Below are positions 1 to 9,319 of a stretch of DNA of 64,000 nucleotides, piece by piece (positions within the stretch are counted from its first letter, which is position 1; every line of letters starts with the position of its first letter). Both the position numbers and the translations under genes were made by a program. This DNA is from Siphonodentalium dalli (lineage: Eukaryota > Mollusca > Scaphopoda > Gadilida > Siphonodentaliidae). The notes under the pieces are model-generated. The model saw nothing but the letters and a program-made list of their open reading frames with translations, did no database searches and was not told the origin of the DNA. The DNA is taken from contig CP136062.1 in assembly GCA_032622095.1 (NCBI GenBank), positions 9,513,710-9,577,709 on the forward strand, in the 5' to 3' direction.

Positions 1-124
1 AGCAGAATTAGGCAGTCCATATTGTACGCCATCATGGAATTTATTTTGTTTTGTTTTAATTTTCACACATAATTATTAGTTATATGGATGGAGTTCTCAT
101 TAAACCTCACATCCTTGTATTGGT

Positions 125-603
125 TACAGTAATACCCAAAGTAATTGACCACTTAACCACATCAGACTTATTGGTAATTTTTCAGGATTTGAAATCCTGA
201 AAATTTACCAATAATTTTGCTGTGGTCAAGTGGTCAATTACTTTGGACATTACTGTATGAGGATTGAGTTATCATTAAACCTCAAATCCTTATATTGGTT
301 ACAGTAATGCCCAAAGTAATTGACCACTTAACCACAGCAGAATTATGTATTTTTTCAGCATTTACAATCCTCAAATTACCCATTATTCTGCTGTGGTTAA
401 GTGGTCAATTGCTTTGAACATTACTGTATGATGATTGAGTTATCATTAAACCTCAAATCCTTATATTGGTTACAGTAATGCCCAAAGTAATTGACCCTTT
501 AACCACAGCATAATTATGGGTAATTTTTCAGGATTTAGAATCATGAAAAAATACACACAATTTTGCTGTGGTTAAGTGATGAATTACTTTGGACATTACT
601 GTA
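125..603. repeat. Tandem array of three hairpin (MITE-like) units
   Basis: Three units lie at 125-257, 300-428 and 471-603, spaced 175 and 171 bp apart. Each starts TACAGTAAT and ends ATTACTGTA, and each is an imperfect inverted repeat with arms of about 60 bp (TAATTGACCACTTAACCACA against its complement). The spacers between units are also alike (ATTAAACCTCAAATCCTTAT), so the locus amplified as a tandem repeat after or together with the hairpin. The CAGT ends next to TA resemble Tc1/mariner-derived MITEs, but no transposase is present; that assignment is inference. Confidence 0.85.
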
Positions 604-2127
604 TGTAGATGGAGTTAAACCTCACATCAGTGTGTTGGGGATTTGGACCTTGACTTGGGACCTTTGGTTTTTAACGCAACAAATGCGCGTACACCTTATA
701 CACAAATTTGTTATGTAACCAGAGTTTTTCTTGGATAAGATGAGTTTGAAGCCTGCTTACATTTCAAAATGTTGTCAGTTTTGTATTGCCTGCAGCGGAT
801 CTCGACGCGTTGAAGCAAAAGTTACAAAAGATAAAATGTGTATGTGACGAGACTAAAATACAAATGAAAAAATAAATTGAGGGAGGGGTGGGCGATACAG
901 GGAACTAAGGGTTGAACCGATATAAATTTGTAGAGCAATAACGACCAATGTTGACATATTATGCATATCAACTCTACTGTTGCAACAAGGCTATAAAATA
1001 GGGGGGTGTCAGAATCTTAGTCATCTCTATATAGTGCCAGAATATTCATTTATGGAGTTCTATAAGATGTTGGGTTGGTTATATGGACTCGGAGAAAAAA
1101 GGGGTTTGTACCGATGAAGTTGATGAACTGACATAAATTAGTGGATCGATGTTGCCATGTAATGCATCGTGATCGACTGTACTAAAGCAGCAATTATATA
1201 AAATTTGGGGGGGGGTCTGAAATTATCTCTATAGTTGGCACCAGGATTATTTAGAAAGGAATAGCAATTGATATACATATACGGCATACTATAGTAATAT
1301 CATAGACATATAAGTACAAGTATCACAAGATAAAATATTACGTAACATGACTATATACCGATGAAAGAAATAAATAAATTGGACCGGGATTAGAGGTTGG
1401 GTTGGTTATATGTGGATAATTGGATATGGAATTCATACCGATGAAACGATACAAATTAGTGGAGCGATAAAGACACTTAGTCAGGCTACGCGGGGAAAAT
1501 AGGGGTTGATACGATAGACCGAAATAAATTTGTCGAGTGATAATGACCAATGTTGACGTATAAAGTAACGCGACTGTACTGTCACACAATTATCAGGTAG
1601 AACCGGTCAAATATGACAGGGTACAGCACGTAATTATTTCCTAGATCCAAGAAATGATTTTGTTTTTCGATGATAAAATTTAACACTCGATTTCCCATTA
1701 AAATCGATTTATGTCTATAAAACTGTCATTTTTCAAAATTTTGAGCTGAAACTTGGTGTGTATGTGTATAATACTACTATATTCTTAAAATGACAGAGTT
1801 CAGCGCGTAATTATGTTTTAGATGGAAGAAATTGAATTTGTTTTCGATAACAAATTTACAGCGTGTACGGCCCACGGGTCATTGAGTATGCTCAATTTTT
1901 TGTAAACAAACTTTTGTCAATAGCCGTTTTGGTCAAACTAAACCTTCTTCGACCGGGACAGCAGATCCGAATAGTAGCTAAGATGTATTTAGATAGAATT
2001 ATCAGAAGAATATGACCGATCAGGGTACATTTTAACAGAATAGAGTGGAGAAATCTTGGTGATAATTCCAGAAAATAAAGATGTAGGAGAATCACAATTA
2101 AACTTCCCACAATGCACTTCACTAAAC
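604..2127. repeat. Degenerate repeats, no gene seen
   Basis: A block around ATAAATTTGT..GAGYRATAA..GACCAATGTTGAC recurs near 904, 1125 and 1518 in diverged form. A second pair sits near 1614 and 1792 (CAGCRCGTAATTAT followed by a TTTGTTTTCGATRA stretch). No reading frame looks coding. Confidence 0.5.
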
Positions 2128-2560
2128 CAGGGGTTCTCAATGGGTTACACATTATTTTCAGTCTATCAGATTATTTATATTTTCAACAACAAGTGACTTT
2201 AAGTTTACAATTTCAGCCTGTCCTGACTCCATCGATACGATTTAACACATTTTCAAAAACGTATTATACACCGGTGGCGTTAACTTTACAATTTAAGCAT
2301 CTACGTGATTCTATCGGTACGATTGAGTAAGGTACAAACAAGAATACATCAGGGGCTCCCAATGGGTTATATATTATTTTCAGTCTATCAGATTATTTAT
2401 ATTTTCAACAACAAGTGACTTTAAGTTTACAATTTCAGCCTGTCCTGACTCTATCGATACGATTTATCATATTTTCATAAACATATTATACACCGGTTGC
2501 GTTAACGTTACAATTTCGGCATCTACGTGATTCTATCGGTACGATTGAGTAAGGTACACA
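2128..2560. repeat. 222-bp direct tandem duplication
   Basis: Copy 1 starts CAGGGGTTCTCAATGGGTTA at 2128 and copy 2 starts CAGGGGCTCCCAATGGGTTA at 2350. The copies stay nearly identical to the shared GATTGAGTAAGGTACA end near 2555. The small 72-codon frame inside copy 1 is not conserved as coding in copy 2, so I do not call a gene. Confidence 0.85.
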
Positions 2561-2828
2561 AAATCTCCAAGAATACATTCGCCCTGTACACCACACAATA
2601 TCAAACTCACAGAAGCTAGAAACACCACAGGTGGCGTAATAAATACTCATAACTCACCTTCTATAGCATCTGTAGGCAGGTTTGTTTCGGTCATCTCGTG
2701 TGTGGTAATTCCTCTAATGACCGGGCGAGCAATAACGCCGAGGTGGTGCATGATTTTCACACAGGAATGTGATTTGGGGGGGGGCTAACCCCGGGATTCT
2801 CGAAAGGATTCCGCTCATGTTTATGCCT

Positions 2829-3383
2829 TTAATGTAAGATGAACACACACACAAAAACAGAGCATTTTTTTTTTCCAAAATATTTTCTCTTTTTTCTTTT
2901 TTTCTTGGGTTGTTTCTCCGTTGACGACTGTGGAGATGGAGGAGATTTCTGTAGATGATGTTGTTGTATGAGGAGTCGAATTTTGTCGTCCCTATCTCTC
3001 TCGTAGTCAGCAATCCTTTCTTCTACAGATCTGGTGTCTGTGCTGATGTTGTTGTTGTTGCTAGCGGCGGAGCTGGGGGACACCGGGATGTGATGATACT
3101 CCGGTGTCCGTGGTGGCAAGCTATCCAGTTCCACCTCGAAGCAGGCGGCAGGAACAGCAGGGGTGGTTTCCTGCTCCCTTCTTCCGCTTGCCTCGACGAC
3201 AGCAGGGACCTCCGGCAGATCAACGGAGTCCCTGCTAGCTGGTGAGATGTCGTCTGTCTCCAAGCAGGTCGGGTTGTCTGGGCGTCTCTCAGACAACTCC
3301 GGCCTACTGGCTGTGACACTTGACGGCTGGACCACGCGGGGAGGGGCGACCGGCAGATTAACGGTCACCCCTTCTTTTTCCAT
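2829..3383 (-). pseudogene. Second reading frame of the GC-rich insertion (hydrophilic, basic C-terminus)
   Basis: This 184-codon frame starts MEKEGVTVNLPVAPP. It is rich in Ser, Pro, Glu and Arg, has a short Asn run (SSAASNNNN), a charged segment that could form a coiled coil (RSVEERIADYERDRDDKIRL, about residues 117-136) and a lysine-rich cluster (KKKRKKRK) near the C-terminus that looks like a nuclear localisation or RNA-binding tract. The last dozen residues (CSVFVCVFILH) are out of character and probably lie beyond the true end. It overlaps the preceding frame by 26 bp in a different phase. Function unknown; a retroelement ORF1 or a disordered nuclear protein are the main options. Confidence 0.45.
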
Positions 3384-3726
3384 TTCGCTCGTCGATCAGC
3401 GTCCCTTTTCCTTCTTGAAGTCGTCTTTTCTTTGTGGGTCCCTTCTTCCCACTCTTCATTGGACAGGAGGCAGTCTTGGAGTTGGTATCCCGGGCCTGCG
3501 ATCTCTGGATGCCAGCATCTTCAGTCCGGAACTCCAGGCAAAGGGTCAGGTATCCCCTGCTAGACTGGAGACTCCAGTTAGCAATGTCCAATACCCGACT
3601 ACTTTGCACTGCGGCCAACACGGCGTCTGGGATTAAATCCATAAGCCTAATCCAAAACCGTCTCACTGGCGTTAAGCACGGGGCAGTTGCACCGGAGGCG
3701 CGGCCACACGACTCACCCGTGCTCAA
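3358..3726 (-). pseudogene. First reading frame of the GC-rich insertion (ORF1-like, unidentified)
   Basis: This 122-codon frame begins MSTGESCGRASGATAP and includes a well-composed stretch (residues about 25-70: IRLMDLIPDAVLAAVQSSRV, then ANWSLQSSRGYLTLCLEF) followed by a lysine/arginine-rich tail. It ends 26 bp inside the next frame, which carries on the basic, low-complexity character. The two together look like one protein split by a frameshift near 3360-3385. I do not recognise the family. The location inside a target-duplication-flanked insert and the basic C-terminal half suggest a nucleic-acid-binding ORF1 of a retroelement, but that is inference. Confidence 0.45.
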
Positions 3727-4014
3727 CGCTCTGACAAAGAGGAACTAATAAGGTCGAAGCAATCACGACCGTTTCGCTCCACTCCCTGCATGATTTTCAG
3801 AAACTGTTTGAATGTTATTATTTATCTAACAACCGTCCGTGACTGGACTAACGTTAATTCTGATAACGCTGCATATGTGACTCGGAAAGACGAGATCAAG
3901 AGTTCAAAGAGCGTGTCAAAGGTCAGATATTTTTAGAAACACATTTTTTCGTTTAACAGTATTGCAGATTCAATGCTCTCCCAGCGTCGAGTGTGTGTAT
4001 GCCTTACTTACAGA

Positions 4015-4265
4015 GCCCACTACGTGGGCTTATTAACTGATTCAAACCATATTTGGTATATAAGTCTCTTGCAACAATATCTCGGAGGAGTTCGAAAAAC
4101 CAGGTTTGTCCAAATTTTTTCCTCGGAATTATGTGCCTCAGTTTGTCTATTTTTAGCGACTTTTTTGGGCCTTGTGTGGGACTTATTGCCAAGTATTTTT
4201 CGATTGCCAATAAACTCGACATAGCATCTTAGAAGCGTAAGATTGCTTACCCCTTGTTTTATTTA
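4015..4265. repeat. Dispersed repeat in the inverted-repeat loop
   Basis: The stretch AACTGATTCAAACCATATTT followed by GAGTCTCTTGCAACAATA and AACCAGGTTTGTCC is shared with the tandem repeat at 13506-13860. The following TTGCCAATAAACT..ACATAGCATCTTAGA is shared with the end of the dispersed repeat at 24890-24960. So the loop is a mosaic of two repeats that occur elsewhere. Confidence 0.75.
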
Positions 4266-4266
4266 T

Positions 4267-4310
4267 AAGCCCACGTACGCTCCGCCCCACAGGGGCGGAG
4301 CGGTGGGCTT
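4267..4310. repeat. GC-rich hairpin
   Basis: The sequence folds as AAGCCCAC, a 3-nt bulge, an 11-bp GC stem (CGCTCCGCCCC), a 3-nt loop, then the complement back to GTGGGCTT. A related shorter palindrome, GCCCACTACGTGGGC, sits on the other side of the loop near 4015. Confidence 0.8.
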
Positions 4311-4650
4311 TAGTTGGTACTGGGCGTACGCACTCGACGCTGGGAGAGCATTGGATCTGCAATACTGTTAAACGAAAAATAAGTTTCTAAAAATATATCA
4401 TGACCCCGACACACACTTTGAACTTTGAACTCGTCTTCCCAACTTCCAAGCCACATATGCAGCGATTGGATTATCGCGTTTGTCTTAACCAATCAGAATC
4501 AACGTTGCTCACAGACGGTTGTTAGGCAAGTGATGCTATTCAAACAAAGTTGAAAATCGCCACCTCGGATTATTATTTCCACGAATTACCAACTACAACA
4601 CACGCGTTGGGCGAGAAAAAAACTGCTTACATTATGATATACAAGGTGAG

Positions 4651-5114
4651 TACATGTACATGATCATTATCGGGTGTAGGATGTACCATTGTACGCCTTG
4701 TTTGGCCGCGGATGTAACAAATTCACCAATTCCAGCCAATTCCCAGGCGATGGCAGACTGACTCTTGACCGTTGACTCCAAGTTTAGTGACTCGGGTTCA
4801 AAGTCATAATTCCACGATTCACTCTTGCAACAAATTTAGAAATTACAATTTGAACGAATCAAGCATCTACTTCACTGACACACGGCGATGGTAAAATGGT
4901 TTTCACGGTGATAATCCTGATGAGAAAGTATGGAATAATACAATAAGTCTGCCGTACACAACACTGACTACAGTACAGTATCGTTTATTAATATAAGTTA
5001 TAACAGTTTATAACTTTGTTTTCAGTTTTGAAATGAAACTTGTCAGAGTAAACTAAAACTGGTATTATTATTAACCATTCTGCAATACCAAATGGCCTCT
5101 GAGACCTTCACACT
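4651..5114. other. No feature recognised
   Basis: AT-rich single-copy-looking DNA. If the right arm of the inverted repeat ends in a real splice donor (AAG|GTGAGTA at about 4645), this would be intron, but nothing here proves it. Confidence 0.4.
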
Positions 5115-5123
5115 ACTAGTATG

Positions 5124-5451
5124 GTTGAAGGGGTCACTCTCACCAAAAAAGTGCTGTTCAAAGGGTACACATGGTTTGAAAATGTGCTGAAGGGTACACA
5201 GGGTTTGTGATCGACACGAACACCACTACTTAAATTGTGTTTATGAAAGTCTGGCGCCCATTAGCAGTTTGTTTTCAGTACATTTTAATATTCATTCGAA
5301 CGTAAACAATTATTCTCTAACAGAAATCATGGCAGATACGAAAACTGAATGTCCTTTAGAACGACATTTCAAACCATGTGTATCCTTCAGCACATTTTGA
5401 AAATCCTGTGTACCCTTCAGCACTTTTTTTGGTGAGAGTGACCCCATCAAC
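5124..5451 (+). mobile_element. TIR element with 9-bp target duplication, copy 1
   Basis: The ends are inverted repeats of about 35 bp (GTTGAAGGGGTCACTCTCAC at the left; complement of GTTGATGGGGTCACTCTCAC at the right), with the subterminal block AAGTGCTGAAGGGTACACAG repeated inward. The 9-mer ACTAGTATG flanks it at 5115-5123 and 5452-5460. The interior matches copy 2 (33896-34213) as its reverse complement. A 9-bp duplication is typical of Mutator-like elements; no transposase is present. The interior contains ATGGCAGATAC at 5329, opening a 23-codon frame that runs to 5400. Confidence 0.88.
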
Positions 5452-5460
5452 ACTAGTATG

Positions 5461-6728
5461 TTTATACACTTCATCTTCAAGTTAATCATGTCATGATACC
5501 AAGGAAATACCGTACGTAGCGGGAATTGTCTTGGATCCAGTTATTATTTTTTTAAACTTTCATCCTAATAGTTGTAATATTATAATAGTCTCTCTGACAC
5601 TCATGAGTCATGTATGAACATTATTATTTTTCGCTCAGTTTTAAATTTACGCAGCTACAGATACAGTTCTTAATCGATGTTGAATATATATTTGAGAACC
5701 GCCATGCACAACATACATGTAAATGTACTGCATGCACCAGTACCGGTACATATAAAAAGGCCAAAATATTTTCCATGTTTTGGCTGACCAAAATCAATGT
5801 TTAGGACCTCAAACCTAATTTTTTTTTCCTCGACAGCGATAATTTTTTGCCGAACTTTACCGTTACACACTTTTGCCTCTTCATGTTTAAATACAAAACA
5901 AAATTTCTAACACAAGTCCACTGTGAAAACACTATACATTAAACCGAAACAACTATCATGCAAGCCTTCCATCATGATCAGTTAACCATGCATTTTATCG
6001 CTTTCCCCATGTACATGTAGGCCTATCCATGTGTAAGCTGAGATATAACAATGGATTAACTTACTGAATGCGAAATCGCTACCATACATGATTTGTGGTT
6101 ATGTTAAACTCCAATTGGTCTGTCTTTCAATTCTTTTATTGTTTAGTCAGCTAACGATCAGTGAGAGCAAGTACAATTACATTGTTCTCCTCTCGTTTCA
6201 CACAAGCTGACACCAGTAGAACTTTTCTCAAAGTAAATTTATCTTCTCATGTGCATGGTCAGTGACTCAGTGGACACTGATCCCCAGTGACAAGCCACTA
6301 TTCATCGCAGTTACTAGTACCATGGAAACGTACATGTTAAAACTCAACCATTTTAAGTTACTTGTACCGCTGCAAACTTAGCTTGAAAGATATATGTCTT
6401 ATTAGCATCATTGTAGCAACTGTTTAAGTAATGGTTCCCATCACAGAACACATGGCCAACGCTGATAACCCTCAAGCATATTTGGCAAAAAATAATAATA
6501 CCTGTGGAATTGTGGGATAGACATATGTCCAGTTAAACTTTTCACATGCCCATAATTTAACTGATGGGAAAGGTTATAAATATACCTTCGATCAACCTAT
6601 ATACCTTAATCAACTATTACAGTGACCGTGAACATTTTGACAAGTGCAAATTTTGGCACCTGCGAACAAAATATTGCCAGTAATTATATGTGTGGGAGGA
6701 ATAGCTCCCTTTTCCTGGGATAGACTTG
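5461..6728. other. No feature recognised
   Basis: AT-rich DNA without coding frames, tandem repeats or long inverted repeats that I can see. Short A/T runs only. Confidence 0.4.
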
Positions 6729-6845
6729 GCCAATGCATTCTCTTTTATATTAGTAGGTGAGGTGCCATATTGGCGACTCGCATATATAAGAGAATGCACT
6801 GGCACAGGGATTTTGCAAAATTTCAGGAAGCTCCAGTCAGGAAAG
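6729..6845. repeat. Hairpin element of the CCAATGCATTCTCTTATAT family, with right end
   Basis: The hairpin at 6729-6803 has arms GCCAATGCATTCTCTT and its complement. It is followed by TTTGCAAAATTTCAGGAAGC and ends AGTCAGGAAAGGGTTAAT, the same outer end as the copy at 26875-27124. Other copies: 10622-10675, 15080-15205 (half), 37201-37267. Confidence 0.75.
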
Positions 6846-6894
6846 GGTTAATAAATAGCATCAGCTATGAAGTAGTATCAGCTTAGAAAATAAT

Positions 6895-7115
6895 ATATGT
6901 AGGAAAATTAATACACAGGGGTACTGTAACGTGACCCATGGATTGTCGTGGGATAGGTGCTGTGTTTCTCAGATGATTTTAAAGTGGCACTAATAATTAG
7001 CAATAAAGAGTGTTTGTCATCAGCTTAGAATATATGTAGGGGGAACTGTCTCAGGTGTCTCATGGGATAGGTGCGGCAAATCAAAGAGACACTAATAATT
7101 AGCTTGGATGACTTG
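6895..7115. repeat. Degenerate repeat shared with 46245-46970
   Basis: Phrases GTCGTGGGATAGGTGC, CACTAATAATTAGCAATAAA and ATATATGTAGG recur, with TGTCATGGGATAGGTGC and CTAGTAATTAGCAATAAA at 46790-46840. About two diverged units here. Confidence 0.65.
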
Positions 7116-8370
7116 TGAGCACAATAATTATTTAACCCTCATTAAAGCAAACTCCTGGTATCCCAGCTACAGTAGTAGTTACTACTGTTTATTTTTAATG
7201 TTGACAACAATGCTTTTAGATGTCAGCAAAAATTTACATAGTTGTACTCGGTAGTTTAAACTGCTTGGCATAAAAAAGGACTATTAGTCGTTCCTTTTAT
7301 TTAACTGTTCAAGCTCCATGAAAAGAAGTGAGTACTTACTTACAATGCAGCATACACTTGATCAATTGATTAGTTGTGCAACCACACTTGTTAAAATCAT
7401 GTCTGTATTGTGGATGTATTATTGTATACTTAAAGTGTTTTATTTTCTATTTTCAGGGATATTTTGTATCTACATCCTGCTTATCACACATATAACTATA
7501 TAACTATATCAACTATCAGAAGTTCAACTCTGTGATCTGACATTTACTGGTTCTGAATACATTTTGAAAAGGCATCAGACAATGTTTTTGGACAGGTGTA
7601 AAATTAAAATTCACAATCGGAGATTAAATGGAACTGTTGTGATGACACAAATGTTAAATCCACTATTTTCTGTGGGCTCTCTTCTTGGAATGTTATTCAC
7701 ACACAAAGACAATATCAACACCAAGGACACAAACTTTTAATAACTTGCAACTTCAGCTTCCTTATAATACTACTAGAAAAGGAAATGATGAGAAAACAGG
7801 ATAACAGAAAATACATCATCTATTCTAAATTATATTGGAGGTAGTCATGTGTGCAATGGATACTTTTGGGGTGGAGGCATACATGTGTAATATGATTATA
7901 TGTGCACACGGTATAGTGATTCTTGACCTGAGGTAACAAGGAATTCACTCCAGGAAGCTGATGTGTAGTTATTTATTCAGTGCAAAACATCTTATGAAAG
8001 TAAAGGGTATTGATCCACTTGTTCTAAGGAAAATATACACTGCTTCAATTCTGGAGAATGTAAATCTTGTTCTATTACGTTTGGCAAGTGTCATAATTTA
8101 CACGTGAATGTGGCTGTACAATGTACATATATGTCTAACAGAAAGTGTAATGAAAAGACATGAAGATTCCTGGGTGATGTGATTGCCTTCTGATTAATAC
8201 AATATTGGGCCAACAGTATGATCATATTATTTTGAACTAAATCCAAATTCACCAATAAGCAATATATTGTTATTTGAATGAGAAACTGCCATCATACCGG
8301 TTGGTATTTTTTTATTCTTGCCACATTTGTCATGTTCCAGGGATCAGGGTGTGCAATAAAGAGAGGATCT
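7116..8370. other. No feature recognised
   Basis: AT-rich sequence without coding frames. Nothing repeated elsewhere in the window was noticed. Confidence 0.4.
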
Positions 8371-8513
8371 ACAACGAGTCCCCAGTTTATAGCGGAATTT
8401 ACAAAACGAGTCCAGAAAATTAGAACTGGACGAGCCTTTGTTGAGGTCCTGACCTAATGTAGTGGACGAGTTTTGTAAATTCCGCTATAGCCTATACTCT
8501 GGGGACGAGTTAT
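8371..8513. mobile_element. Hairpin (MITE-like) element, 143 bp
   Basis: The left arm (ACGAGTCCCCAG ... TATAGCGGAATTTACAAAAC) pairs with the right arm (GTTTTGTAAATTCCGCTATA ... CTGGGGACGAGT) with a short asymmetric insertion. The loop is about 45 bp. No second copy in the window. Confidence 0.75.
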
Positions 8514-8879
8514 AGGTTATATTTATTACATGATCTAAAGCCTCGACAAAACCTACTTAAATCAACAAATGGGACGCTAAACTAACATCGGCTTCTATAA
8601 GACATGGGATGACTTTTCATGTAACTGTTCATTGTTTGCGCGTGTAAAGAAATAGTCCCAGATAAATAAAGACACTTTGATGTATTTAATGGTGTATATA
8701 TAATGACATAACTTTTCAAACTCTTCATGATTATAGCTGGTTGGAAAAATATTGGAAGGCATAATATATGGAGTGTAAATAGACAGACCGGAAGTCAAGG
8801 GTCACCTGGCACTATTTCCTGTTGTTCGTTTAATATCACAATTTATCACATAATTAACTCACAAAACCAGGTTCATAAT

Positions 8880-9185
8880 TATAGGTAAGACACACATGTA
8901 ATATTAGCACGTGCGATGACGTCACGCCATTATTTAAACGACTTGCGATTGCTGACGTTTATGATAGTTTTCTTCGATGAATACTTCACGTTGCTTCGCG
9001 TTTATTTGATCATGTGATAAAATGTATATCAAACTCATTCTACTTTATACGTAATTTATCAACCTCATCCACTAAATTCTATTTGAGTCTCGGTGAACCT
9101 CGGCTCAAATCGAATTTAGTTATCTCGATTGATAGATTCCGTACAAAATATAAACTCATGTGAGATCCTCTACATGCAAATATTT
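8880..9185. repeat. Dispersed repeat pair member (with 60741-61165)
   Basis: Shares GTAAGACACACATGTA at its left, TATTTGAGTC followed by a CTCGG in the middle, and GAGATCCTCT at the right with 60741-61165. Inside, ACTAAATTCTATTTGAG pairs imperfectly with CTCAAATCGAATTTAGT (9070-9119). A perfect CRE-type palindrome TGACGTCA lies near 8919, but no transcription unit can be tied to it. Confidence 0.6.
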
Positions 9186-9319
9186 ACTATAATTTTGCCT
9201 TACATACATCAGGGTACATGTACTACTATAGCTATATAAGTTCGTGAAACATGACTGCAAACAACAATTATTATGTTCAATTAGACACTCAAAGAAAGAA
9301 CATACATCGGTGCTATGGC

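Larger units (their letters stand above)
2760..3786 (-). mobile_element. 1.03-kb GC-rich insertion with 13-bp target duplication
   Basis: The 13-mer TGCATGATTTTCA occurs at 2747-2759 and again at 3787-3799, and removing one copy plus the intervening DNA restores the left arm of the surrounding inverted repeat. The insert is much richer in G+C than its flanks and contains two overlapping minus-strand reading frames. It has no terminal inverted repeats and no poly(A) tract. A 13-bp duplication without inverted ends fits a non-LTR retrotransposon or a retro-copied sequence; the frames would then be an ORF1-like protein. No reverse transcriptase is present, so it is partial or non-autonomous. Confidence 0.8.
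2653..4650. repeat. Large inverted repeat, arms of about 300 bp
   Basis: The left arm (2653-2759 plus 3800-3993) is the reverse complement of the right arm (4331-4650). The best match is CCAATGCTCTCCCAGCGTCG preceded by TTTCGTTTAACAGTATTGCAGA, and both arms continue outward to AAGGTGAG (minus strand on the left, plus strand on the right). The left arm is interrupted by the 1.03-kb insertion at 2760-3786. The loop (3994-4330) holds a dispersed repeat and a GC hairpin. It could be a decayed element with long terminal inverted repeats or an inverted duplication of a promoter and first exon; the splice-donor-like ends on both arms favour the second reading slightly. Confidence 0.8.

Noticed and set aside
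3163-3748. Plus-strand frames of 96-157 codons in the GC-rich insertion
   Set aside because: The minus-strand frames have better composition (basic tract, charged helix, start context); the plus-strand ones look like shadows.
8915-8930. TGACGTCA (CRE-like) site as a promoter
   Set aside because: A single 8-bp palindrome inside a dispersed repeat, with no transcription unit nearby.
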